Assembly: GCA_003342895.1 (NCBI GenBank)
Contig: PTFA01000303.1
Location: forward strand, 516,435 to 580,434
DNA: 64,000 nucleotides
From: Casuarius casuarius
Lineage: Eukaryota > Chordata > Aves > Casuariiformes > Casuariidae
Direction of reading: 5' to 3'
The position numbers and the translations under genes were made by a program. Positions 13,430 through 22,908 of this stretch are shown here, piece by piece (the first letter of the stretch is position 1; each line of letters opens with the position of its first letter). Below the pieces are notes generated by a model. The model did no database searches. It had not been told where the DNA came from and saw only the letters and a program-made list of their open reading frames with translations.

Positions 13430-13640
13430 ATCTTTTAATTTGTTCCTGGCTGTGAATGACTCAAATATGCCACATCTATCATTGTATCTCCTTAACTAAA
13501 TGGATTAATTTTTTTTGTCCTCTTCACAAGCTTAATTAGCAATCTGCAACACAAATTAAATCACTATCAACTAATTTCAACTATCCCTTCAGAGATAGCC
13601 ATTAGCTAGCTAAGTAATCTGGTTAGCATTGAAATGAGCC
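13430..13640. promoter_or_regulatory. Candidate conserved noncoding element (AT-rich, homeodomain cores)
   Basis: The block is AT-rich with many TAAT/ATTA cores, including TAATTA at 13533-13538 and a perfect 12-bp palindrome TTAGCTAGCTAA at 13602-13613. It has no useful open frame and no repeat signature. Such blocks are typical of developmental enhancers in vertebrate gene deserts. That reading is inference, since conservation was not tested. It could also be ordinary AT-rich spacer. Confidence 0.3.
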
Positions 13641-13682
13641 TGCATCCAACCCTGGAAACATAATCGTGATTTCACAAAGCTG

Positions 13683-13722
13683 CTTTCTTTTTTTTTTTTT
13701 TTCTTTTCCCCTCCCCTCCCTT
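13683..13722. repeat. Pure pyrimidine tract of 40 nt
   Basis: Forty consecutive pyrimidines, starting with a long T run (13688-13702) and ending in spaced C-runs (CCCC, CCCC, CCC). Such tracts can form triplex (H-DNA) structures and are also typical microsatellite remnants. Confidence 0.75.
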
Positions 13723-14419
13723 GAATGCTGATAACACTTTGTCCTTCCTAATGAGGGCAGCAGTTACTTGTGCTTAGCATGTGCTAGTTTGCAGCCATTT
13801 AAGCAGAGTTCAGGAGTTTTTTCTTTGTTGCTGTGTTTTAGTAGAGAGCTGATCTATAAGGAGGGTTTCTGTCTTGCCAGGAAAAGGGGAGCCTGAAATT
13901 GCTGAATTAAAAGAAATACGACATGCCTTTTTCTGAAGAGATGTGATAGGACTCCCTTCACTGTCTGTGCAGGCTGTCCCTGAAACATTACAGGCCATAA
14001 AAGTAGTGGCTTGCTGTTAGGATTGCAGCCCAGTGACCAGCTGCTTTTGAAACATTCCAGTTTGACAAGTTCTCTCTTCCCAGTTATAAACTAACTTGAA
14101 TGCAAGTTTCCTTTTATGCATCTGTAGGTAAACACAGGGCTGTCTAATACAGCTGCCTCTTGGGGCAAGGCAGCCTCTCACATGCATGCGGTGGTATCTT
14201 GGCCTAAATGTATGAACAAGCATTCAGAATCTCCTGGGGACATCCAGAAGGTGGATAAGGCTGTGATCTTTCAGGGAGACAGCCAAAGCCTCGCAGACTC
14301 CATTGCACCAATCCTCCTTTGCCTCGTCTCTTCTGTGGTCAGCGCCATCAGCAAAGTTTAGATGTAGAAGCGCAGCTAGGTCCTCCTAGGTGTGTGCCTT
14401 CGCTCTTGTTTGCTGCACA
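13723..14419. other. No gene recognised
   Basis: Only short frames on both strands and no repeat family I can support. The sequence between the pyrimidine tract and the old repeat tail is ordinary mixed-composition DNA. Confidence 0.45.
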
Positions 14420-14525
14420 TCAGAGTGCAAGCTGCTTGGACATGTGGCAGCACTTCATTAAACATAGGTAGGTCCTAATCTCCAGGTCTTTTTGTTGCAA
14501 TAATGGTATTATCAACAATAAATCT
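14420..14525 (+). mobile_element. Possible old LINE (CR1/L3-type) 3' tail
   Basis: The order of a 'gtgcaagctgcttgga' block, then 'aggtcctaatctccagg', then 'ttgcaataatgg' and a final 'caacaataaat' resembles the 3' tails of old amniote L3/CR1-like elements. Those tails read roughly 'gtaagctctttggg ... ggtcctgatc ... aatacaaataataaat'. The match is degenerate, so element class and limits are approximate. Confidence 0.3.
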
Positions 14526-16239
14526 TCATTATGCTCCTCTCCAATTCTCTTGGCTACTGGAAAAGAAAAAGAAGGAGGAGGGGAATGGTGCTGAGGAATG
14601 GAAATGGTCTTGACTATCCAGACTGTAATGTGAATTGATGTATTGATGCTCATCCTTTTGACAAGGAGCAGCAGCAGTGTTCAGATTCATAAGGTTCTGC
14701 AGAGATGGAGCAAACTGGTCAAAACAGTGCTGGCTGCTTTTTGACAACACCGCAGAAATCAGTGGGGAAATGTCTGCCTGTAGATTCAGTAAGACAGTTT
14801 TACTACAGCCAAATATTAAGTTTCTTAACTATTTCCATGTAAATCATTTTACTGACTGCTTTGGGTTTTGGAAGGAGTTGAGATGGAGTAGCATTTTCTT
14901 CTGGACAGAGGAAATGCGAGTCCCTAGTCCACTATAAATACTTGTTGACACGGCATGCAGTTTGTAGCAGATATTGTTGCTTCTTGCCTTACATAGCATA
15001 CATTTGTTTGTTAAGGAGAAATAAAAGGAGAACACGGGTGCTCATATTTCATAGATGTGCTCAGGAGGTGCCACGGGGTCAAAGTCATTATGTCAAGTTT
15101 CCCTGGTGGATTATATGAAGGACCAGATTTGGGTTTTTCTTTTTCTTTTTTCTCCTAGAATTTAAATATGGAAATGTAATTCAAGTAGAAAGGTACAGTA
15201 AATCCTCAAAGGTTCGTGCCTTTGAATAATATAGTGTACAGGAGAGGTGGTGGGATGGAGGATGGTTGAGACCAGGCAAGAAAGCGTCCCCTCTGTTTTT
15301 CTCAGTCTGGAGTTGTACCATCACTCTGCCTGACCGTCCTTGGGGCTCTGAGAGCTGACTAACGCTCATTTCTCACCGAACTTTGTCTCCCCTTCTTTCC
15401 CTGGGGGGTAGATTGCATGTGGATTTTACATTGCTATCTTCATCTCTGGCTGCTGTGCTGCTGACTTTATTAAGAGGTGGCAGTGCTGGAATCACTGGTA
15501 TTTGGAAAGGCAAGCAGTGCCTAAGCCAGCTGGTTGCTTCTCTTTAACTGGAGCCATAGAGTTATCTGCAATTTCCTAGCAAATTGGTCAGTGCAGCAGG
15601 TTAAGGGATAAAAGCACGGAGACTGCTTTTTCCTTGCAGTAAGCCCAATGTGAAACTTTATTCCTAAATCTAGGTATATATTTAAATGCAGTAACTTACT
15701 CCATTGCAGACAGAGTACTTGAATAGATCTTGGGGGAGCCAGGGGGCTTTGAGAAAGCCTTTTCACTCCTTTTGCTTCACTTCCTCCACCTGGTTTGTGG
15801 GGCTGATAACACTGGTTTCCTTCATCGATTATCTGGAGACCTCAGGGCATGGGAGGCAAGAGAAGTTTTTTGTAGGGTGTCGCTTTTGCCTCTCCTAAAA
15901 ACCCAAAGTTACTGCAGGGGAAAACAACCAGCACACGGTGGCTGCAGAGATTGCTGGAGCAGCAGCAGATGATCCTGGCAGAGAGGAAGGTAGCAAACCA
16001 AGAGGACATCCTTAAACAAATAAATGAATTGCTGGCTGCTTGGGAAGCAGCTGGGAGTTAAACAGCAGAGCGCAAAAATGAAAGATCCATTTTCAGTGTG
16101 GCAGTAGGTCAAGAGGAGGGTATCTGGAAGACCTAGCTTGGACTGGGCTTTTTTAAAGTATAGTCCAGAACTGGACAGGAGGAACAGAGGGGAAAAAAGG
16201 GCAGTTGCCCACAGTTATTTAGTGGAAGCTAGCTCAGGC
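14526..16239. other. No gene recognised
   Basis: Frames are short and overlap on both strands. The segment 15930-16040 is rich in GCAGCAG-type sequence but I recognise no domain in it. The DNA just upstream of the CR1 fragment may include further decayed CR1 sequence that is too divergent to align by eye. Confidence 0.4.
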
Positions 16240-16512
16240 TCTGAAGAGCTGCGAATAGCTCTATCCAGGCAGGTGAACAGGCAAGCCAATGGCAGATGAA
16301 ATTAAATGTTGATAAATGCAAGTTAATGTGCATTGGAAGGCATAATATGACCTACTCATACACATTGCTGCATTTTAAATTAACTGTAACCACTCAGGGA
16401 AAAGACCTAGGGGTTATTGTGAACCGCTCAATGAAAACATCTGTTAAATGAACAGAAGCAGTCAGAAAAGCAAACAAAACATCGGGCTGTACAAGGGAGA
16501 TTTCAGATTACC
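16240..16512 (+). mobile_element. CR1 LINE fragment, C-terminal reverse-transcriptase region
   Basis: This is a fragment of the second open frame of a CR1 retrotransposon, from the end of the reverse-transcriptase domain. Reading from TGG at 16290, one frame gives WQMKLNVDKCKLMCIG, then LTVTTQGKDLGVIV, then SMKTSVK. Archosaur and turtle CR1 proteins share this order (WQM-FNVDKCKVMHIGK, then TTQEKDLGVIVDSSMKTS). A TGA at 16449-16451 sits where CR1 usually has Cys. The same frame then continues as TEAVRKANKTSGCTRE, matching the CR1 'AAVKKANRMLGCIRKG' segment. The body is therefore nearly undamaged apart from one stop. The 5' limit is uncertain and the alignment stops abruptly near 16512. It is dead, being far too short to be autonomous. 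Confidence 0.8.
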
Positions 16513-16625
16513 ATTTGTATTACAGTAATGCGGCAGGACACGGACAGCTGCCCGGCAGCTTTCTGTTGTGCCGGTCTCTGTATGAGCAGAGAGCTAGAAG
16601 GCATCCGAGAGCCTCGGAGAGAAAT
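16513..16625 (-). mobile_element. Possible reversed tail of an old amniote LINE-like repeat
   Basis: Directly after the CR1 fragment, the sequence contains 'atttgtattacagtaatgc' and later 'ttgtgccggtctctgta'. These resemble the reverse complement of the common sauropsid tail that reads 'gtttgtacagcgcctagcacaatgg ... gcgctactgtaatacaaat'. The match is degenerate, so the identification is tentative. If right, it lies in opposite orientation to the adjacent CR1 piece. Confidence 0.35.
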
Positions 16626-17800
16626 TCACCCTGAACACAACCACATACCGTTAAACACAGCATATTCCCTCACCAAGGCAGCCTGAAGAGAGGCTTGCCA
16701 TCAAATGAGGAGAGACCTGGACTGCAGCGGCTCATGGGGCGAAGGGCGCTTGGGCGATGCGATGTACTCACCTTCCTGGCACTGTGTCCAGCTCTCCAAA
16801 ACGTGTGGGCAGCCAAACATGGCCAGACCTTTGTCAGAGGATATGTGATTATTAGCTACAGGTCCCAAGCTCAGGATAGTTGGGGATGGTCGTGCACTCA
16901 GCATGCTTGTGGTTAGGGCTGTCATTGGGTGCTGAGGGAGGTGTTGAAGGCCTTGGTGCTGCTTTTCCTTCTGGTGTTGCTCTGGCCAGTTCGGAGACCC
17001 TTTGCTGTTACAAGGTGTGCACGGGGCTCAGCTTCTTCAGGTCTCCGGGCTCCTTCAGCATAAGCAAGAAAGTCTCAGGTTTTTTTCCATATGCAGCAGA
17101 TCCTCCTCCCGGAAGAGACGGATGCTCGTCTTCGTTCACTCCTCTCTCTACCCAAAGCATCGCTGACAAAATTTCATTTGCACTGTGAGCTGCAGAGGCT
17201 GTGTGAGGGTATCGCTTTCCCAGTCCCTGGTCAGCACGATGAAGGATTTTGCTGGTCAACATTGCTACCCTATTAGAAGTGACCTGTAATGCAGGCCCAG
17301 GTGGCATATTTATTATGTGCTCATGCAGCCGTTGGTATGCAAACAGAGTTTATTCTTCATCCTTCATAGCAAGCACATTCAGAGTTATACCTGTTGTGCT
17401 CTCCCTCTGCTTATGGCTTTATTATGAAACATGGCCCTTGATTTGATGACCGTGTTTAAATTTTCCCCTAAGCCATGTCCTGAGCTGAGCTTACAATTTT
17501 AAAAATAGCATATACTTTTATATACGTTATAAATATTTAACCCACTGACCCACATTGACACCAGCCCTCTGGCCTTTGAAATATAAAGTAAACCTTACCA
17601 GGTGTGTAAGGATGTCTGTATCAGTTTTCCTCTCTCCAAAACAGCCTCTCAGGCAATTGATACTGAAAGGATGAATAAAATCAAAGTTAGTGATCGTCAT
17701 TTAGGCTGAATTTACTGTTGGAGGAAATAGTTCTATTAATCAGCTTTATTTCATGGTTCATGTGAACACTCCTGTGTGCCTCTGAGAAGCTCAGCTACAA
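16626..17800. other. No gene recognised
   Basis: Several overlapping frames of 60-100 codons on both strands, none with family resemblance. 17461-17560 is AT-rich. No repeat can be named. Confidence 0.45.
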
Positions 17801-17835
17801 GTACATATATATACATGCATATGTATACATGCATG
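17801..17835. repeat. Alternating purine-pyrimidine run of 35 nt
   Basis: Purines and pyrimidines alternate without a break for 35 nucleotides. The run is mainly TA and CA/TG steps, with ATACATGCAT occurring twice (17811-17820 and 17825-17834). It is a microsatellite-like tract able in principle to extrude or to adopt left-handed DNA. Confidence 0.8.
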
Positions 17836-18119
17836 AACATAAATATATAGATGTTAAAATAGCATTAAAGTCATTCTGCCTTCTGCTCCATTACCCCTGT
17901 GATAGGTGGAGAGATAAAAGCCCTCAAGGTTAAACTTTTCAAATTTCATTTTCTCATTCCTTGCTAATTTCGAAATGCCTGGACCAATAGAGAAACCGAG
18001 CTATTAAGATGGTGAATTAAATTAGACTTTCAGGGTTGCATGAAAACAACAACCAATGGAGAAGGGGAAATTTACTGAAAGGTTAGACGAGAGGACAAGA
18101 GGCAAACTGGGAAAAATCT

Positions 18120-18480
18120 TTTTAAAATCTAAGTATAGTGTATGTTGCCTCCTGCACTTTAATGCACATAAATTAAGACAATAATTCTAGGAGCTGAAGG
18201 CTCTAGTTTAACACTTGTGGTTTATGGTGGCCCTTGAGTCTCTCTGTGGAACTGCAACTTCATTATGTACAGCTGAGGAGACATTATTCCTTGCATTATC
18301 TACTGTGCTAACACAGTTACCACCGATGCTCTAATACTATTTGGATTCTCAAATGTAATGGGCAGATATGTGCTGCAACCATTTGCGTGGCTTTTCTGCC
18401 AATTTGCGCCTGAAATGACTTTTCCTTTGTTGAGAAATGTGTATTCACTGCATCTAATTCCTCCACTTTTCTAGGTTAAC
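18120..18480. promoter_or_regulatory. Candidate conserved noncoding element
   Basis: The block is AT-moderate and repeat-free, has no open frame of note, and contains scattered TAAT/ATTA-type cores. Its composition resembles deeply conserved vertebrate noncoding elements. This is a low-confidence inference with no alignment behind it. Confidence 0.22.
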
Positions 18481-19910
18481 TCAGCACTCCAATTTGGAAG
18501 GAGGCTGTGGGCTGGGCTGGTTACGGGCTGGGTGCCTATGAGCGACTTCCTAGGAAAAAAAGGAGAGGCATGGCATTTTGCAAAGCTGGCACGCTGAGGT
18601 GGTTAGAGATGCTCTCTACCTAGTAGGTACTTTTCCTTTTTTAATACTCTAAAGAATATTTCCCTTCTTCTCACCCCCCCGCCTTTTTTTTGTTTACAAG
18701 ATGAAAGTGTGAGTTGAAAAGAGACTGCATTTTTGTCTCTTTTGAGAAGGCTTAAATGTGCAGGTTAAACAAATAGGTTCTTGTACTTTAGTTTAAGGGA
18801 AATTTTAGGTCAGAAAGAGGCCAGTGAGCTCACATTAATTGAAGACAGTATCTCACACATCCTTTGCAGAAAAATACCCACGTTCTGTACTGGAATGTCG
18901 GAGCGTTCAGCAGAGCATAGCTTGATGGCTTTCAGAGAAATTCGGTTGAGTAGTAAGTGGCTCTTCTTCCTCTTCGTTTTCAGCAGCTCATTTCCATTAA
19001 AGAGAAAGTTAATGGCATGTTTCCCTAAAATTGTGTTGAGCTGAGGTCAACGCTAAGGGTGCGTTACAGCAGCTGAACTGGGGTAGCAAAAGTGGAGCTT
19101 GGAGAGTTCTCAGTAGAGATTTGATGCCCCAAGTGGCAGACTTGGGAGCTGGAGAGCCTGGAAACCCCAGGAAGATAAGCTGGGGGAAAAATTGAGTATC
19201 AGAAGTTCAAATCTAGAGCTTCCTAGTTATCCTGCTACTGCATCCTACTATCGGCAACCTGTGCCGAAGGACAGCTGGAGCTGGAGGCACTGGTTGTCCC
19301 AGAGGCGTTGTCCACGTCCGTCCGTCCTGCGTCCCCCGTGGGCTGCTCTGGGTGCCAGCGTCTCCAGCTCTGGAGAAGTCTCCTGTCACGTCAAGGATCT
19401 CGAAATTCCTGGAAGGCCCCAAGTCTGCCAGGATCCCAGGGACCTTAGTGAGAAGGAAAACGTCGCATGGTGGGTCCCAGGGCTGCCAAATCAGTATGGT
19501 TTGGAATGGGGGCGGGGGACTGTCACGTATTTCAGTGGAGGAAGCCGCAACGTGCCAGATCCCTGTGACTTTTTTTCATCTTGAAATGTTTGTTTGCTTT
19601 TAAAGCCCCAGCTGTTGGAGTCATGGGATCACACGAGTATATCAGGTCTCCTCTGTTAAACAGACACAACAGGCTTTACCAGAGAAAAACATGAAAGTGC
19701 AAATCCCAGGGGCTAAAAACCCTCCGGAATACAAAAGCTGCAACATTTATTAATTTGTTGAGTAACCTGTTGGAGCCTGACTTGATTTTCAAATATACAG
19801 AATTAGAATATCGGTAGCAGAATGCCAACTTTCTAAAATATTTGAGTGGCTTCCTTTTATGCAGTGCCTTTCATGAAAGCCACATTGCAAGGTGATTTGC
19901 AGTGCTAAAT
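18481..19910. other. No gene recognised
   Basis: A 130-codon plus-strand frame at 19192-19584 overlaps frames on other strands and resembles nothing. The segment 19840-19910 vaguely resembles old repeat tails ('cctttcatgaaagcc') but I would not name it. Confidence 0.45.
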
Positions 19911-19941
19911 AATAAATAATAACACACACTCACACACACAT
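19905..19941 (+). repeat. TAAA/CA microsatellite
   Basis: A short AATAAATAAT stretch is followed by an (AC)n run, interrupted once, ending at 19941. This is an ordinary short compound microsatellite. Confidence 0.75.
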
Positions 19942-20884
19942 AGAAATTAACAGCTGTGGCCAAGGGAGAAAAGATATATTTTCAGATGAGATGTAGAAAG
20001 AAATGGAGAGTCAATGAGGCAGAGAGATACAAGAGAGGTTGGATCTGGGTCAGCTGTTTAATTTTGACCTTGGCTATTATTAGTCATTTGAGATAAAATA
20101 TAGCTAGTGCCTCTGGAGTGTTCTCCATTTACTCTGAATTACAAGAACCAGGAAATATGGAGGGGAGAAAAGGATCCAGCTGGATTCTGAGTAGGGAAGC
20201 ATAAAAAAGGGAAAGGTTTTACCACTTCCAGAAGGTACCTTGCATTGGGAAGACCCATGTTGGCTTTTCAGTTTGAATTCACGCACACACAGATATTTGA
20301 CAATTAAAAAAAAAAAGTTGCAAAACCTTCTGACAGCCACAGAAGACCAGATTAGTGACGAAGTCATTCACAGATCTCCCGTGCACGTGCGTTGCCTTTG
20401 AAAGAAAGGAGCAGGAAATCACGTTCCCTCTCGGAGCTTGGCCCATAAACAGTTTCCCATATAGTGGCAGATGTTTTCCTGGTTCTCCTTTCCTACCCCT
20501 GGCCTTGTTGCTTTTGGTGCTGAATGCCATTTCCTTGGAAACGGCTGTGCGCTTAAATGGGATGAAGACCGTCTACAAAATTCCTGCTTCTTACTGGGAG
20601 AAGCCCAGCGCAAAACTGGGAGATCAGGCCTGCCCTTTAATACCCCTTTTAGCCTGAACACTTACCTTTTGGGTTTATCTGGGGCTGAAAAATGATCCAT
20701 CCCATGCCAGCCCTGGAGCAGGACATAGCTCGAATTTTCCTGGTGCTTAACTTGATATGTGCAGTCAGCTGCACTGGCTTTATAGTGCTATAAGAGCAGC
20801 AGTTTCATGGGAAGTTAAGATAAATTATGAACTGAAGCAGGAGTCGTGTCCATGGTGAGCTCCAAAATCTTCACAAGGCAGCAG
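19942..20884. other. No gene recognised
   Basis: Frames of 80-100 codons lie opposite each other at 20279-20661, a sign of chance rather than coding. A short A tract lies near 20307-20316. Nothing else can be supported. Confidence 0.45.
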
Positions 20885-21000
20885 TTTTTAATCCTTTATT
20901 TCCCCTTCTGTGAATGGGGGACATGAGCCATTCCCTACTTTCACAAGTGTACTGGAGCAGTATATTAAGAGACTTTGAGGCCTGTACCATATACGTGAGT
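20885..21000 (+). mobile_element. Old MIR-type SINE fragment (3' half)
   Basis: The order of features matches the 3' half of amniote MIR elements. 'tttatttccccttctgtgaatgggg' corresponds to the 'cagtttccccatctgtaaaatgggg' block. 'tcacaagtgtactggagcagtatattaa' corresponds to the 'cacagggttgttgtgagga...' block. 'actttgaggcctgtacc' corresponds to 'gctttgagatcc'. The copy is strongly diverged, which implies great age. Confidence 0.45.
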
Positions 21001-22702
21001 AGAGAAGTTCATCTTTCCTCACTCTGTTAATTTTGGACGTGTGGCAATGTGTGCAGCCACCAGGGATTTCAGCATAGCCCAGGCCCGAAATGTGTTGATG
21101 CATACAACACCGTGCACCCCACACATCGTCAACAGGATTCACCTTCCGTAACTTTAGCCATTTGTCTAATAGCGAGGCATTTACCGTGAGCTGGCCTAAT
21201 CTAAACTGTAGTCGGTGGAGAGGGACAGCAATGTGTTTGGGAATAATCCCATTCTGAGAGAAGCTCTGCTATGGGAAGCTGAAGGTAGGCAGCAGAAGTT
21301 AGGAAACATGAAGTGCCCTCTGTAGTATGTGGGCAATATATTGCAGGTGTGTCTGTTATTATATAGTTCTCCAGTTTTTCATAGGGCTCCTTGTTGTTTC
21401 ACTCCACAGAAGCATGGGAGCCCTGTATTTTGCTTTGAATTTTGGGTTTCTTGGAATTCAAAACCGCCAAGTGAAGTGTAAGTGAAACAGTCCCTGAAAT
21501 TGTTCTGTAGGTTAGAACAGTGTTCCAGAAATGGCCATGTTAAAACAGAGATCATGCTGTGTTTGCAACAAGTGCTGTAAAAAACAGGGGTTTTTTTAAA
21601 TTTTGTTTTAATACAAAGTCATCTTGTGAAGCTGATGGAGCAGCTCTGGTGTCGTGTTTTGGAGAAAAATGTGGACTCTTACCCTTTAGATGTCTTAGAT
21701 TTGGCTTGGTTCTCCAAGCAGGAACTCTCTAGGCCACCAATATCTTTGTTTCTCCTTTCCCTGACAGGTTCTCATTAGTGGAATAGGTTTCTCATCCCCA
21801 ATTCTTTCTGTGCTACAGGACTGACGAACTCACAAAAGTGTAATGGGTGTCACTAACACCTCTTTCTCAGCTAACCCTGTGTGGCTTTAGGTTACTCTTA
21901 CACCCTCCTGTGCTGTGAAAGAGCCTGGGATCTACTTCACAAAGAGAACTAACATCTTTAAGCACAGAGAATACATGGAAGTGGAATGAAATACCAAACC
22001 AAAATATTGGCCATAAATCTTAATCATGCATTATCCTATTTTCTAAAGTTTATCCTCTTATCTACTTAGTGGGAGTATTATTCCATTTAAATGTGCTGCT
22101 TAGCAATTGCTTGCAACATTTAGGTCTTTAGATGCTTTCTGTGCTTGAAGAATTGCCGTTTCTGCTGTAATGCTGCGCTAATTCTCCACAGAAATTGTCC
22201 CTGTGGCTTACAGATAGGCCCATTCCTTATGCCCCTTAGTAGTAAAATACCACGGTGGGAAGCAATACTGCGGTCCAAGGTTTTAGCTGTCATTTATGTG
22301 CTCACAGCAGCCTGCTCTGATCTCTGGGGATCTGCTGCTCTCCTTTGTGGGGGAGACCTTGACCCCCACGGTGGCACTCCCTCTACCAGCGGAGGAATCC
22401 AAACTTTTCCTTGTCCTTCCCCAGTGTGATCTACCGTGGCAGCAGCCACCCGAGAGCCAGGGACCGCTGCTGGGCGGCTGCAGGATGGAACAGCCAGAAT
22501 GCAGTACGTGAGCAGGGATTCCTCCCTCTCAACTAGCCATTGCCCATAACGGCAAGGGACAGGCAAAACTGCCCCAGGGCCTAAACCTTGGTCATTGGGA
22601 GCAGCTCGATACAAAAACCCGTTGGAAAAACATTGAAGTGGTTTTCACATCCCGTGACACCCTAGACTCAAGCTGACTCTCCTCCTGTCCCAGAGATGCA
22701 AG
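21001..22702. other. No gene recognised
   Basis: Mixed-composition DNA with few frames over 60 codons until 22145. Overlapping plus and minus frames at 22145-22614 show no family resemblance. No repeats can be named. Confidence 0.45.
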
Positions 22703-22908
22703 AGCCCCAAAGCCTAGTTCAAGTCTACCCCAACTGTTCCTAGCCCCAAAGCCTAGTTCAAGTCTACCCCAACTGTTCCTNNNNNNNNNNNNNNNNNNNN
22801 NNNNNNNNNNNNNNNNNNNNNNNNNNNNNNAGCCCCAAAGCCTAGTTCAAGTCTACCCCAACTGTTCCTAGCCCCAAAGCCTAGTTCAAGTCTACCCCAA
22901 CTGTTCCT
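22703..22908. repeat. 39-bp minisatellite, four visible copies around a gap
   Basis: A 39-bp unit beginning AGCCCCAAAGCCTAGTTCAA is present at 22703-22741, 22742-22780, 22831-22869 and 22870-22908. The four visible copies are identical by eye. Fifty Ns (22781-22830) separate the two pairs, so the true copy number is unknown. The unit is a multiple of three and stays open on the minus strand as a 13-residue repeat, but nothing else suggests it is coding. Exact identity points to recent expansion or to duplicated flanks at an unresolved assembly gap. Confidence 0.95.
22781..22830. other. Assembly gap of 50 Ns inside the minisatellite
   Basis: Exactly fifty undetermined bases lie between two pairs of identical 39-bp units. 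Fifty is not a multiple of the unit length, so the gap size is probably nominal rather than measured. Confidence 0.95.
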
